In this document: positions 1 through 12,008 of the stretch, piece by piece
How positions within the stretch are numbered: the first letter of the stretch is position 1
Layout: each line of letters opens with the position of its first letter
Assembly: GCF_963678635.1 (NCBI RefSeq)
Contig: NC_087070.1
Location: forward strand, 38,454,600-38,518,599
Length of the DNA stretch: 64,000 bases
Direction of reading: 5' to 3'
From: Symsagittifera roscoffensis
Taxonomy: Eukaryota > Xenacoelomorpha > Acoela > Convolutidae
The notes under the pieces: model-generated
Told to the model about the DNA's origin: nothing
Seen by the model: the letters and a program-made list of their open reading frames with translations, nothing else
Database searches by the model: none
Made by a program: the position numbers and the translations under genes

Positions 1-174
1 ACAGGGTGGCTATACAGAATTACAAAATTTACAGTATACAGTAACTAACTAAATAGAACTAATCCACAACATGTACATTAACATGTACAATTGTATCTAC
101 AGGTAAGATTAAAAATTCCGGCGGTAAAATATGGATTAAAGAATTGTTTTGTTCAGTTTAACTTGATATGTCGT

Positions 175-1597
175 TTAATTGAATTGATCCTCAAACTCAT
201 CCAATTTAGCCCTCACTTCCGAATCTATAGTCAATGAGATCTCGCAATAGTTGTCCACCTCGAGCGTGGGGCCCTTCGAGGTCGGGTAAGTTAGATTTGA
301 GTCCGAAGAATTGTCGTGAAGGTGAGTCTTCGTGGTAGAAGTTGCAAGTCTGACCGTCGGGAGGGAGTTCCTTGAAGACCAGGACAACGTAGTTTCCGCG
401 ACGAGAATCTGTCTGGGAGGCGCCTCCGCTAAAGGAGTCAATAGGTCAGATGGAGAGTTGACCGAGAAAGTAGTCCTGTGGGAGTCCGGTGCCGGAAAGA
501 ATATGGAAGTTGACGCCCCTAGGTCGTCTTTCTCTTGAACCACGTCTATAAATCTGCGATTTCCGTAAAATTGTGGGGGGGGGCACATTTCTGCGTGGTC
601 TAGAACTTCGGGTCTTTGGGGTCGCGCTGTTCATCTGTTCCGGAATACTGTCTACCAGAATTGGATTCTCTTGTGATCCTTCAGTAGTAGTCGCATCGTG
701 GATAACAACAATCTCCCGGGGGTCATTATTCGCTGGCCTTTCTGAGCTCTGTTGTGGAGATTCGACAGCACCTGTAATTTTTAAGCCCTGATTGGACTCG
801 GTATGGGGGTTTTGAGGTACGTTATTATTGGTCACATCGTTGAACTAATCCTCGATTATCCCGTCCCACGAATCTAGATTTAAGGAAGATGAACCTGAAG
901 AAAATCTTGGAGAGTCTTGAGTGGCTGTGCTCGCGGACGGTGCACTAGTCCCTGCTCTGGAATTATCCATTCTTGGGGTGCCTTGACTCGAGTGACCAGC
1001 GGGTGTCGATCCAGCTTTCTTCGGTGGAGAGAGTTTCCTTTTCCCAGCTAAACTCGAATGAGTATGAAGATTATGCCCAATGGGTGTCTGATTCACTATT
1101 ATCTTTTCGGGCCCTGGGAGTATTTTTCCTTTTATAGCCAGATCCGATTTACGTAAAACGTGACCGTTGTCAAGAGTAACTGTGTGCTCTGAAGAATCGA
1201 TGATATCCTTCTTAACCAGATTAAAATATCTGTCGCTATTTTTCCTGTTAGACACCTTTCTAAATAAGTTACCTCCCATTACTGCTTTTCTTTTTGCCAG
1301 AGGTTCTGAAGTTCGGATAGTGACGTCCGGGGTTGTGTGTAGGTTGAAAGTCCTAGCTAGTGGCATGTTTTCTTCTGGATCCGACGTGCTGTCCTTTTCC
1401 TCGTCCATATAACCATCTTCTGCCCCGTCGTGGAATTCCCAGTTCGTTGCCCGCTCTTTGGACTTTATAGCCTTCCCTTTATCTGAATGGTCAATATTGG
1501 ACTTAAGATTTTTCCACCTAGTGTTCGCTATTCTATTAAAATGCTTTTGGAAGGGAGTACAGCCAATCGCAGATTGTTTTGTGATTCTCAAATTCAA
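175..1597 (-). pseudogene. Ty3/gypsy pol C-terminal tail
   Basis: This follows the integrase core. It is a long Ser/Pro/Thr-rich, probably disordered C-terminal region, read in two frames: 1597-845 and, after a break, 835-175. It ends with an acidic stretch and a stop codon at 175-177, the same place as in copy B. The first part includes the motif TKQSAIGCTPFQKHF, typical of the segment just after a gypsy integrase core. The tail has no recognisable enzyme motif and no obvious envelope features such as a signal peptide or membrane span. Confidence 0.7.
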
Positions 1598-1599
1598 GA

Positions 1600-2922
1600 T
1601 GATTTTCTCGATCGATTCGTTTAGAGATGGCTGGGTAATTTGAAGGACATTGCCAGTAATTTCGACTTAATTGTGTAAACTAATCTTTCCACTAGCCCAT
1701 TGGATCTGTGGTCTCCGACAGTGCAGTAAATAATTTCCATATTAAATTTATCGCAGAAGTTTTTCAAATCATGTGATAAGAAACATGACCCATGGTCGAC
1801 TCTAATTTTTCTTGGGAATCCGTGTAGGTGACAGTAATCGTTTAAAATGAAATTACGTTTCTTGTAGAGGGGTTGTTAACTATCTTGGCCGAAGGAAACT
1901 TTGTGTAACGGTCGATGCAAAGAAGGATGTATTTGTTGTTACCCCAGCACGCGTCCAACGAGCCACAAAATCCAAATTAATTTTTTCGTTCGCGAATGTC
2001 AACGTCGGGAGTTTTGATATATTATGGGTGCCTAGTAACACTTTAATGTTCTTACCCGCTTTTAGACATTGGCTACATGTTCTCCCGTGATGGTAAATTT
2101 CCCGGTGAATATGCGGCCACCACAAGTATTCGGCGAAAGATTTCTTCCCAAACTGTCCTGGATGAGTCTCATGTAGCATCGAATTAAAAGTTTCCCTGAT
2201 GGTAGCTGGGCGACTAATTTATTGTCTAAGAAGAGTAGCTCATCTTTCACGTGGAGATATTTGGCATAGTTCTTCATGTAAGTCCCGTGTATGCCCATAG
2301 GTCGATTCCTCTTTATCGTCTCTATCAAATCCCACAGCACCTTGTCTTCTCTAGTCATGATCTGAAGCAATTTCTTCGAACAGTGGTTTTTCGGGCAATT
2401 TGGGGAATTTGGTAAATTCAGGTCGGCCTTATATCTTCTTACGAGGTCTGCGTGGTCGGGTGGAAGTCGGTCGTCTCTGAATTTGAGGGCGATATTATGT
2501 TCTTCGGGAATGATCAAGAGAGGTTCGTTCACTTTAACCATTGGGAGTTCTGGTTGTTTCTTGCTAGATGGTATGAAGTGTCTGTTTAGTAATAAAAAAT
2601 GTAGATGGACTTTGTCCGAAAAGGTAATACTTTTAAAATTAAATTTCGAATTATCGACAGGTTGGCAAATTGTAGTGCAATTTTCTGTCCGAGAGTGTTG
2701 ATTGTGGCAAACTTTTATCGACTGAGCGATACAAGATATGATAGCAGCAATAATCTTGAGATTAAGTAAAGCTAAAGAGCTATTGAACCGATTCTGACCA
2801 ATCACGTCGCTTGAATTTTCGTTTCCCGACCGGATTGTATTAACTTGTGTATTAGTATTTACAGCGACCGCTGGTCTATCTACAGAATTTACAGTAACTA
2901 TTTTAGAATATTGTTTAGTCAA
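1600..2922 (-). pseudogene. Ty3/gypsy integrase, zinc-binding and core region, broken
   Basis: The minus-strand frame 2922-2062 encodes a linker followed by the integrase N-terminal region. The zinc-finger residues are split between this frame and the next: the HETHPGQFG stretch and HHGRTCSQCLKAGK appear in the frame 2179-1880. The core follows, with its DFVARW segment near 1960 and the conserved RVDHGSCF and GDHRSNGLAER-type segments near 1800 and 1700. The frame breaks several times (stops near 1880 and 1668 and a shift near 2160), so this copy is dead. Copy B reads more cleanly through the same region. Confidence 0.8.
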
Positions 2923-3551
2923 TAAGAAGTTCTGAATTTGTCGATTGAAGCGACTACAAATTCGTCGTCATAGTGGATAATTGGAAGGGTTTTGCCCGAA
3001 GGAAGTCTAGAAAAAAGGTCTGTAAAGCCCATTTCCTTTCCTGGTAAATGTGAAATTTTAAAATTGAATGGTAAAAGTCTGTTTACCCAACGGGTCAATC
3101 GGCTATGCGTCGTTTTGTTTCCATGATTTGCCAAAAGTGCTGATAGTAATGCTTTGTGATCTGTTACTATTTGAAATTCCGTTCCGTACAGGTAGTTTCT
3201 GAAATGTTCTGTAGCCCATACGACTCCCAGCAACTCTAACTCGTTGGTAGAATATTTCATTTCATGGTTATTTAAAAATCTGGATGCAAACGCGATTGTT
3301 TTCCACTGGTCGTCCTGTAATTGTTCTAGGGTTGCCCCTAGTCCGTTATGTGAAGCGTCCGTTTTCAATCTTGTCTTCTCTTTTATATCGAAAGGGCTGT
3401 TTTCTGTAATATTTACAATTTCCGCTTTTAACTTCTCAAACGCTATTGAATGGCTAGTATCCCATTTGCATACCAATTTTTTGTTTAGAAGAGGTCGAAG
3501 AGGAGAGCTTAAAGTCGATAAGTTAGGGACAAATTTTACGTATCGGTTTAT
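2919..3551 (-). pseudogene. Ty3/gypsy pol fragment: RT connection and RNase H
   Basis: In an intact element this part of pol joins reverse transcriptase to the RNase H that removes the RNA template. Visible are the connection-type stretch INRYVKFVPNLSTLSSPLRP, then the RNase H signatures KTDASHNGLGATLEQ (first catalytic Asp), FASRFLN, YSTNELELLGVVWA (catalytic Glu) and IVTDHKALLSAL (third Asp), and the end motif ISHLPGKEMGFTDLFSR. The frame stays open upstream to 3791, but those residues have no pol character, so I end the fragment at the homology boundary. The part missing from copy B is about 2610-3395 here. Confidence 0.88.
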
Positions 3552-5617
3552 AATGGGCTTGTTTGAGGCCATAACTTTTTTTACCGATGTAGGGAATAGC
3601 CGGCTGAGAAGGGGATATCCCCATATTTTGTTCTTTTGAATGAAACCTTCATCGCAGATTTGTGCATTCAATAGTTGAGAAAATAGAAAAAAAATCAAAA
3701 TAAATAGGCCAAAAATCTCCTTTCTGAAACCATTGAAGTCCGTAGAACGTGAAAAAAAAATTAAAAAAAGCTTAGCGAAATATGCAAGCACACAGAAGAG
3801 CAGCCAGTTGTTCCATTGGTACTATTTTATTTACAAAATATCGATTCAGTTGTTTATGAGATATTGAAACTTCTGCGAAAAAGGCAAAAATTTCCCAAAG
3901 CGTGGCAAAAAAATGAAAAACAGCAAATTCATTCTTGTTGCATTCTTATAATACTTGTTTTTTTTTTCAAACAGAATCTAACACTAGCCAAAAACAAAGC
4001 AGCAACTTCTTTATGCGCCATTAAATTAGTTTTGCTTAATTAAACTTAAAAATGATTAAATTAAAATATACCAAAAAACAACACCAAATGAGCACTTTTA
4101 TTTGCGACTTTGGTTAGAAAAAAAATTCTTCGTAATAATACAACACATTTAGCTTGTGTAATAACTAAAAACAATTTTTATCATATTAACAATCTGTTCA
4201 TTCTAAATTAAATTAATTACTTTAATATAAAACCATCATAACTCAAGAGCTAGTAACTTAACTAGTTTAAACATAATTAATAATTTATTCATCATAACTC
4301 ACAGGGGGGACTGTTCTCAACTCTGAAATTGCGGGCACCCTGAGAGTAGAATCCCCAAATCTGACTGCACACATACATCAAAATCAACACATCCAGTCCA
4401 GTCAAACACATGGACGCCCAGATAGGCCCAGATAGTTTGAAGTTAGACCAGATTTTCCTTTTTTGGCTACTTAAAATGCATGCCTCTTTTCTACCATTTT
4501 TTCCCGTGCTTAACGAAATAGCGATCAACAAAAAAAATTTTTGACTTGGCGCCCATAACCACTCCAAACCAGTTGCGCAAATGAGGGATTAGAATTCTGA
4601 GGGTGCGGTTTGCGCCGAAATCCATTAATTTTGAGGGGCGATACGCGATTTTATGCTCCGAACCTTCCAAAGAGTGTTTAAAATAGTCATTTTTGGGCTG
4701 TTTTTTGTTCAGAATTTGCCAGCGGCGCAAAAAAATTTATGCCAAAATAGGCTCAATGTTATGTTTTGGGAGAGCTCGGAAAATCAATTTGGTCGGGTAA
4801 AAATGTTCGACAGACTATTTTAAAAACTTTTTCTGAAAACCCTCCTCATGAAAATCCTATATCCATCATATTTTTATCATCATAACAATTACTCTTTTCC
4901 GTATTTGGTTATAAAACGCCTGTGGAAAGGGGTTCAAAAGAGTCATGATTCCTTTTCCTTTTCGTATCATCGAAGAACTTTTGCTGGTTCGGCACTCTTT
5001 CAATCTTCGACCCAAATTTTCGAGGCTCGATTGCGTATGGGTTGGTGCTGGCTTTTACTGCAGAAAGTCTGGCTTCTTTTCTGCAAATAATATCACAAAT
5101 TGCACAAATTGTGAATGCTTGCAGAATCTAAAGCTTGGCATAGCAAATGAATTTCAATGAAAGCTGAAATTTAAATTTTTCAACATAATAAAAAGAATAG
5201 ACGGCTGCTTTGCAAACCAAACTGAAAGTTCTGACCGCAGTAATCTAAGTGAAGCCATTAAATATCATCAAAACAATAGAAAGAAAATCATAAATTTTCT
5301 CATTTTTGCTTATTTTTTGAACAAGGTGGAAAGGTGCTCGATTACATTATAAACTGCTAAAAATAGTTAATTAAAATTAAAAACTTTAACCTAAATTTAC
5401 TCATTTTAGCAGGTTTTGATCTAACTTTTTAAACTTAAAATCATCATAAAATGCAGCAGAGTCAGATAGAAAGTGCTATCTCTCAATAATTCATGACTCG
5501 TGTGAAATAGTATGAAAAATGTAAGAACTTAGATCAAATTCTCTTGACACTAAGACAACTTTCTTGAGTATTTGAAATCCGAATCAAGACTAAAAGGGCT
5601 AGTATATGATACCACTT
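3552..5617. other. Intergenic, AT-rich, no gene seen
   Basis: No supported gene. The interval 4490-4800 carries reversed and degraded similarity to the MITE family found at 5618 and 24831 (shared pieces around GGCGCCCA and GCCAGCGGCGC). A Cys-rich 71-residue plus-strand frame at 4945-5160 is not recognisable and has no supporting splice or neighbour evidence. Confidence 0.6.
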
Positions 5618-5950
5618 TTCAGGGGCGGATAAAGGATTTTCTCGAGGGAGGCGGATTTTCAAAAATTTTTCGAAAATTTCGGCGAACATTTTTTAGGTCG
5701 ACCAAAGTGATTTTTCAAGCACACCCGAACACTATAAAAGACCGTATTTCGACCAAAAATTTAGCGCCGCAGGAACATTTTTGAAAAAAAAATCAGGAAA
5801 AAAAGCTTTATTGGGCCTTTTTCGGAAAATTTTCACCAGAAGTTCGCGTTTTTTTGGCCTAAAACGGATGTCATAAAATAATACCAAAGGGGGGTATTTT
5901 TGTTCGTAAGGGCGTCCAGAACTAAAAATCACTTTCATTCTCATTGGTTC
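5618..5950. mobile_element. Degraded hAT-type MITE relative
   Basis: It begins CAGGGGCGGATAAAG, a hAT-like terminus. Its interior shares an ordered series of pieces with the well-bounded MITE at 24831-25225: TTTTTTAGGTCG, then TTTTTCAAGC, then GCGCCGCA, then a GCGTTTTTTTGGC stretch. I cannot find a matching right terminus, so the right edge is approximate. Confidence 0.55.
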
Positions 5951-6846
5951 GGGCGCATTAAAACATCATAAGCGAATTCCAAAATTGTGTCTAGTTTTTA
6001 CTTCAATGAGTTTCGATTGTTACGTTGTTTAATTCAAAGCAAAACCCCAACTTCATGACTTGAATTAATCAGCAAAACAAAGTTATTGTTCTAGAAAATT
6101 GTGGAATTAGTCAACACTTATGATTTTTAGCACCTAGTCGCTAACAGTGCCGAAGTAGTACAGTGCCGAAATCAAAACTGCTTTCAATAATGTCGAAAAT
6201 TTGATGAGATCTGAAATTTTGTCAATTCTGTTTGTGAATTTTTAGCAATTTTGCGTGAATACGGTTTTGTTCTGGAGCGAGTCCAAGAATAAACTTTGAC
6301 AAATTGTTGATCTAATTGTTCGTTCAGAAAAGTTTTTGACGCTTGGGGAACTTTTGTTTAACGAGTGTCATCAACTAAAATGGCCACTTTTGTATTTTAA
6401 CTTCGGTCAATTTGAATTTAACTACTTGTCAGTGATTTGGAGAGTGCAAAAACAATATTCAGAAAAAAAATTCAGCACTGCTGAACAACATTTTATATTT
6501 TGCACTTTTGTACTTTGACAACGAAACACTTTTTATATTTTAACTTTCATATCTCATTTAATTCTCGAATTTTTCTTCACCTAATATTACATCTAATTGC
6601 CTAAACCACTAAGCAGTGTTTTGTCTCTATCTTAATGAATTCAACAAAATCATGCAAAATTTACTTTAAAAATTGATTACCATCCGAAAAGAAGCATTAA
6701 TCAACGGGTTGTCAATTTTGCAAGAGTTTAATGTATTCATCAGCGTTTTATTCAGCGCAATTTTCTACAATTGATTTTGAACAAAATAAGCAACCAGGAT
6801 GATCATCGATTTAAAGAAAGAATCAAAGCTAAAGAATCAAAGCATT
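5951..6846. other. Intergenic with a copy of the 41-50 kb foldback family
   Basis: No gene. About 6140-6540 is a diverged relative of pieces seen near 44000, 45450 and 49900: GACGCTTGGGGAAC, TCAACTAAAATGGCCA, TACTTGTCAGTGATTTGG and CTGAACAACATTTT occur in the same arrangement. The rest is AT-rich without visible features. Confidence 0.55.
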
Positions 6847-6946
6847 CAGGAGCGGATCTAGATTTTTCTTGAGGGGAGGTGGGAGTCGGCAGGAGGTCAA
6901 ATCCCTAAAGGGGGGGAAGGCGTCCGCCCCCCTAAATCCGCCCCTG
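6847..6946. mobile_element. Short hAT-type MITE, 100 bp
   Basis: The ends are imperfect inverted repeats: CAGGAGCGGATCTAG on the left and CTAAATCCGCCCCTG on the right. The flanks are AAAGCATT (6839-6846) and AAAGCAAC (6947-6954), an 8-bp target duplication with two mismatches. The interior is G-rich. Its length and 8-bp duplication fit a non-autonomous hAT element. Confidence 0.7.
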
Positions 6947-8209
6947 AAAGCAACCACTAGTGATAAATAATAACCTCAACAGGATTGCTCGCCAGCTCAT
7001 GTTAGGCCGATAGTTCCGGTTACCGATAGACTAGTGGTCGACTTTTTGAAACAAAAGTTTTAAAAAAAGTTTTTTTTTGTCAAATTCATCAGCCCACACG
7101 CTATTCAAGGTACAAAATGAAATAAGACTGCTCGTACCAGAGCGCTGATCTGAATGTTTTGACAGCTTTTTAGACTAAATGGAAAATTGTTTGCTTCAAA
7201 AAGATCGATAAAATTTTCAAAAAAAAATGAAAACATTTTTTCTGTTTTTTTTTTGGAGATTTTCCCCCCGAAACAGTATGTTAAGCACAAAATGATATAT
7301 TTCTCGAAAAGCGCAGTACTAAAAAAACAGAATCGAATGCCTCTTCTTACGAGTTGATATTTCAAAAATATCACACATTAATTTTTCAAAATTGTACAAA
7401 ATCGCATTTTTTGAGCCCCTTCATAAGTTTGGGGAAAATGTCCCAATTTAGTTTCAAACTATTTCTAGGACGGCTTAAATGTTCTTTCATGCGTTAACGG
7501 CACAAAATAATTATAGGAACGCGCCAATTATCATAAATTGGCCTAATTGGCAAACTTTAAACACCCATACATTTACACACATTAACCGGAATAAAAATTC
7601 GGTTCAAACTTTAGCAGAAGACAACAAATTTTTGAATGATACGAAAAAGTACGTCGAAAACTGTTGCTCAAAAAGTCAAAATTTATTTAAATGAAAGCCC
7701 TCGAGCCCAAACACTTGGTCAGCTTTTCGAAAATTGAAGCAACAAGACTATTCATACCAGAGCAATGCCCTCAATAATCCCACCGCCAATTAAAGTCAAA
7801 CAAAAAGTTTTTAGTTTTTTTTTTGGCTGAAAATTAATGAAACAATCGGAAAAAATCCAAAATTTTTTCTAATGTTAACCCTCTTGCGCTAAGTAAAATT
7901 TTATTTAAAATGATGTATTTTGAGCCTGGTAACAAACTAATAATAGCAAATTGCTAGCCTAATGTCAATTTGGAACAGTTGAACCCGCCGCTAACGCTTA
8001 AATATCACGAAGTGTATCCTGTGTTAATTATCCTACATTGACCAAGATGGTAGTTCTCAGACCCAACATCAATGAAAAATGGTCACAGATAAGTTTTTTT
8101 TGAGCCTTAAGCAATTGTTCTTTTCAGATGATGGAAGAAATTTTTTTCAAAATTAGCTACTTAAAAAATTGAAATTGGTCTGGAGAACTGGAGAAAAAAG
8201 TCATCCAGC
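6947..8209. other. Intergenic with old copies of the hairpin-ended repeat
   Basis: No gene. Two diverged copies of the repeat that forms the 50-53 kb array are recognisable, at about 7100-7700 and 7740-8209. They show the same order of landmarks: a GACTGCTCGTACCAG-like start, a region around GCGTTAACGGCAC, and a GTCGAAA-CTG-AAAAAGTC tail. The gypsy copy B is inserted in the tail of the second one. Confidence 0.5.
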
Positions 8210-8423
8210 TAATAAACTATTCTAATTCTGTGGTTCTATATGTACAAGTTATGTACATAAGCTTAAAAAGATAAAACGGTAAAAGGAAGTAGTTGAATTA
8301 AGATCGTTAATATGGACAACTGAACTTCCGTTCATATCGACTAAAGGTCGTAACTAAAATGTTTAACAGGTATTAATTAAAATACCGAAGGTCATTTTAA
8401 GATACTAAAAACAAATCACAACA
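8210..8423 (-). repeat. 3' LTR of gypsy copy B
   Basis: This is a 214-bp direct repeat of 13796-14008. On the minus strand it begins TGTTGTGATT directly after a short purine-rich stretch (GGTGGGAG) that could be the polypurine tract. Confidence 0.88.
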
Positions 8424-8756
8424 GCTCCCACCGGGAAAAAATGAAACTGCAAACTAACTACATAACTCTATATACACCCTTTTTCCCCCTCCGAAAATGG
8501 AAGAATTTTACAAACTGTACCCAGAAGGTAAATATACAGAAGCAAAATAGAATCCACAATTTGAAAGAGAATGTAGCAATGTACAGGGTGGCTATACAGA
8601 ATTACAAACTTTACAGTATACAGTAACTAACTAAATAAAACTAATCCACAACATGTACATTAACATGTACAATTGTATCTACAGGTAAGATTAAAAAGTC
8701 CGGCGGTAAAATATGGATTAAAGAATTGTTTTGTTCAGTTTAACTTGATATGTCGT

Positions 8757-9676
8757 TTAATTGAATTGATCCTCATACTCATCCAATTTAGCCCTCACTT
8801 CCGAATCTATAGTCGATGAGATCTCGCTATAGTTGTCCACCTCGAGCGTGGGGTCCTTCGAGATCGGGTAAGTTAGATTTGAGTCCGAAGAATTCTCGTG
8901 AAGGTGAGTCTTCGTGGTAGAAGTTGCAAGTCTGACCGTCGGGAGGGAGTTCCTTGAAGACCAGGACAACGTAGTTTCCGCGACGAGAATCTGTCTGGGA
9001 GGCGCCTCCGCTAAAGGAGTCAATAGGTCAGATGGAGAGTTGACCGAGAAAGTAGTCCTGTGGGAGTCCGGTGCTGGAAAGAATATGGAAGTTGACGCCC
9101 CTAGGTCGTCTTTCTCTTGAACCACTTCTATAAATCTGCGATTTCCGTAAAATTGTGGGGGGGCACATTTCTGCGTGGTCTAGAATTTCGGGTCTTTGGG
9201 GTCGCGCTGTTCATCTGTTCCGGAATACTGTCTACCAGAATTGGATTCTCTTGTGATCCTTCAGTAGTAGTCGCATCGTGGATAACAACAATCTCCCGGG
9301 GGTCATTATTCGCTGGCCTTTCTGAGCTCTGTTGTGGAGATTCGACAGGACCTGTAATTTTTAAGCCCTGATTAGACTCGGTATGGGGGTTTTGAGGTAC
9401 GTTATTTTTGGTCACATCGTTGAAGTAATTCTCGATTATCCCGTCCCACGAATCTAGATTTAAGGAAGATGAACCTGAAGAAAACTTTGGAGAGTCTTTA
9501 GTGGCTGTGCTCGCGGACGGTGCACTAGTCCCTGCTCTGGAATTATCCATTCTTGGGGTGCCTTGACTCGAGTGACCAGCGGGTGTCGATCCAGCTTTCT
9601 TCGGTGGAGAGAGTTTCCTTTTCCCAGCTAAACTCGAATGAGTATGAAGATTATGCCCAATGGGTGTCTGATTCAC
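8757..9676 (-). pseudogene. Ty3/gypsy pol C-terminal tail, copy B
   Basis: A Ser/Thr/Pro/Asn-rich tail downstream of integrase, read in two frames (9676-9128 and 9125-8757) separated by a break at the C-run near 9156-9162. It ends at a stop codon 8757-8759, the same position as in copy A. It matches the copy A tail almost throughout. No membrane segment or signal peptide is visible, so I do not call it env. Confidence 0.7.
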
Positions 9677-9841
9677 TATTATCTTTTTGGGCCCTGGGAG
9701 TATTTTTCCTTTTATAGCCCGATCCGATTAACGTAAAACGTGACCGTTGTCAAGAGTAACTGTGTGCTCTGAAGAATCGATGATATCCTTCTTAACCAGA
9801 TTAAAATATGGGTCCCTATTTTTCCTGTTAGACACCTTTCT

Positions 9842-11124
9842 TTATAAGTTACCTCCCATTACTGCTTTTCTTTTTGCCAGAGGTTCTGAAGTTCGGATAG
9901 TGACGTCCGGGGTTGTGTGTAGGTTGAAAGTCCTAGCTAGTGGCATGTTTTCTTCTGGCTCCGACGTGCTGTCCTTTTCCTCGTCCATATAACCACCTTC
10001 TGCCCCGTCGTGGAATTCCCAGTTCGTGGCCCGCTCTTTGGACACTATAGCCTTCCCTTTATCTAAATGGTCAAAATTGGACATAAGATTTTTCCACCTA
10101 GTGTTCGCTACTCTATTAAAATGCTTTTGAATGGGAGTACAGCCAATCGCAGATTGTTTTGTGATTCTCGAATTCAGGATGATTTTCTCGATCGATTCGT
10201 TTAGAGATGGCTTGGGTAATTCGAAGGACATTGCCAATAATTTCGATTTAATTGTGTTAACTAATCTTTCCGCTAGCCCATTGGATCTGTGGTCTCCGAC
10301 AGTGCAGTAAACAATTTCCATATTAAATTTATCGCAGAAGTTTTTGAAATCATGTGATAAGAAACATGACCCATGGTCGACTCTAATTTTTCTTGGGAAT
10401 CCGTGTAGGTGACAGTAATAGATTAAAAATGAAAATACATTTCTTGTAGAGGTGTTGTTAACTATCTTGGCCGAAGGAAACTTTGTGTAACGGTCGATGC
10501 AAAGAAGGATGTATTTGTTGTTACCCCAGCACGCGTCCAACGGTCCCGCAAAATCCAAAATAATTCCTGCGTTCGCGAATGTCAACGTCGGGAGTTTCGA
10601 AATTTTATGGGTGCCTAGTAACACTTTAATGTTCTTACCCGCTTTTAGACATTGGCTACATGTTCTCCCGTGATGGTAAATTTCCCGGTAAATATGCGGC
10701 CACCACAAGCATTTGGCGAGAGATTTCATCCCAAACTGTCCTGGATGAGTCTCATGTAGCATCGAATTAAAAGTTCCCCTGATGGTAGCTGGACGACTAA
10801 TTTATTGTCTAAGAAGAGTAGCTCATCTTTTACGTGGAGATATTTGGCATAGTTCTTCATGTAAGTCCCGTGTATGCCCATAGGTCGATTCCTCTTTATC
10901 GTCTCTATCAAATCCCACAGCACCTTGTCTTCTCTAGTCATGATCTGAAGCAATTTCTTCGAACAGTGGTTTTCCGGGCGAATTGGGGAGTTTGGTAATT
11001 TCAGGTCGGCCTTATATCTTCTTACGAGGTCTGCGTGGTCGGGTGGAAGTCGGTCGTCTCTGAATTTGAGGGCGATATTATGTTCTTCGAGAATGATCAA
11101 GAGAGGTTCGTTCACTTTATCCAT
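9842..11124 (-). pseudogene. Ty3/gypsy integrase, copy B
   Basis: Integrase joins the DNA copy to the host chromosome. Two overlapping minus-strand frames carry it. 11124-10726 has the N-terminal part (LPPDHADLVRRYKADL and LWDLIETIKRNRPMGIHGTY). 10762-9842 begins with the zinc-finger pair HETHPG and HHGRTCSQCLKAGK (HX-HX-CXXC), then the catalytic core with DFAGPLDACWGN (first Asp), IRVDHGSCFLS (second Asp) and HRSNGLAERLVNTIKSK (Glu), and the post-core TKQSAIGCTPIQKHF. The frame shift near 10760 is the only break in the catalytic part. Confidence 0.88.
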
Positions 11125-11377
11125 TAGGAGTTCTGGTTGTTTCTTGCTAGATGGTATGAAATGTCTGTTTAGTATTAAAAAATGTAGAAGGCTGTTTTCG
11201 AAATGGCTGTTTTCTGTAACATTTACAATTTCCGCTTTTAACTTCTCAAACGCTTTTGAATGGCTAGTATCCCATTTGTATACCGATTTTTTGTTTAGAA
11301 GAGGTCAAAGAGGAGAGCTTAAAGTCGATAAGTTAGGGACGAATTTTACGTATCGGTTTATCGAGCCAAAAAATTAA
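11125..11377 (-). pseudogene. Ty3/gypsy RNase H remnant with internal deletion
   Basis: Only the two ends of the RNase H region remain. At about 11190 the sequence jumps from the equivalent of copy A 2610 to that of copy A 3395. The join contains a short duplication of GGCTGTTTTC. All catalytic acidic motifs seen in copy A are gone. At 11374 an in-frame TAA replaces the Tyr codon expected in LRYFFG. Confidence 0.82.
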
Positions 11378-12005
11378 CGAAGTTCAGAAATATTTTTCGG
11401 GGTTGGCAAATTTTTTATTGCGTCGGCTTTACCGACCAACGGTCGTACTCCATCGCCTGAGCTCTTGAAGCCAAGCCATTCGATGTCCGATTTGAAAAAT
11501 GCGCATTTCCCCCATTTAACTGCCATGTTATTCTTATCTAATATTGATAAAATTTTATACACTATTGATTTGTGTTCTTCCAGGGATCCACGCGAGGCTA
11601 CCAGGATGTCGTCTATGTAACAATTTGTAAACGGGATATTCTTCAACAGTGAGTCCATGACCCGTTGGAATTCATTGGGCATGTCTCCCAATCCGTAAAA
11701 CCCCGTTAAAAATCGATACGTTCCGGTAGTTTCATCGCCTACTATGCTAAAATTGCACTGTTTACTTGTTTGATCGCATAGTTTAAGTTGACTATAGGCA
11801 TTTTCAGGTCTAAATTACTAAACCACACTCGCCCGTTGGATTTTTCTGAAATTTGGAGCGCCACGTTATCAATCAGTTCATGGATGTTCGGCGTTTGATA
11901 CTTACTTATAAAAATTTGATCATTTAATAGCTTAGAGTCAAGTGCCAGTTTTATTGAAGTATCCTTTTTCCGAGCGATTACATTTGGGCTGATAAAACAA
12001 TCTTC
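11374..12005 (-). pseudogene. Ty3/gypsy reverse transcriptase core
   Basis: The clean stretch 11691-11374 reads through the active site NCYIDDILVASRGSLEEH (YIDD box, copying Asp pair near 11622), then the thumb start VKWGKCAFFKSDIEWLGF. Upstream, FYGLGDMPNEFQRVMDSLL and, in shifted frames, the palm segment with FSNLDLK (first catalytic Asp) are visible to about 12005. At least one frameshift (near 11780) and stops separate these from the frame above. Confidence 0.85.
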
Positions 12006-12008
12006 GTC

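Larger units (their letters stand above)
1..3551 (-). mobile_element. Ty3/gypsy retrotransposon, copy A, truncated
   Basis: This segment matches copy B (8210-14008) base for base over long stretches in the same orientation. Position 1 corresponds to about 8583 of copy B, so the 3' LTR should lie about 160 bases beyond the left edge of the window. The right end of the match is near 3551, inside pol: the sequence shared with copy B stops there, and 3552-3800 is unrelated. Copy A keeps the RNase H region that copy B has lost, but lacks gag, protease and most of reverse transcriptase. Several stops and frameshifts break the coding sequence. Confidence 0.9.

Noticed and set aside
175-1597. An env gene downstream of gypsy integrase, which would make this an errantivirus-like element
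   Set aside because: The tail is Ser/Pro-rich and hydrophilic, with no signal peptide, furin-like site or membrane segment, and it appears to continue the pol frame.
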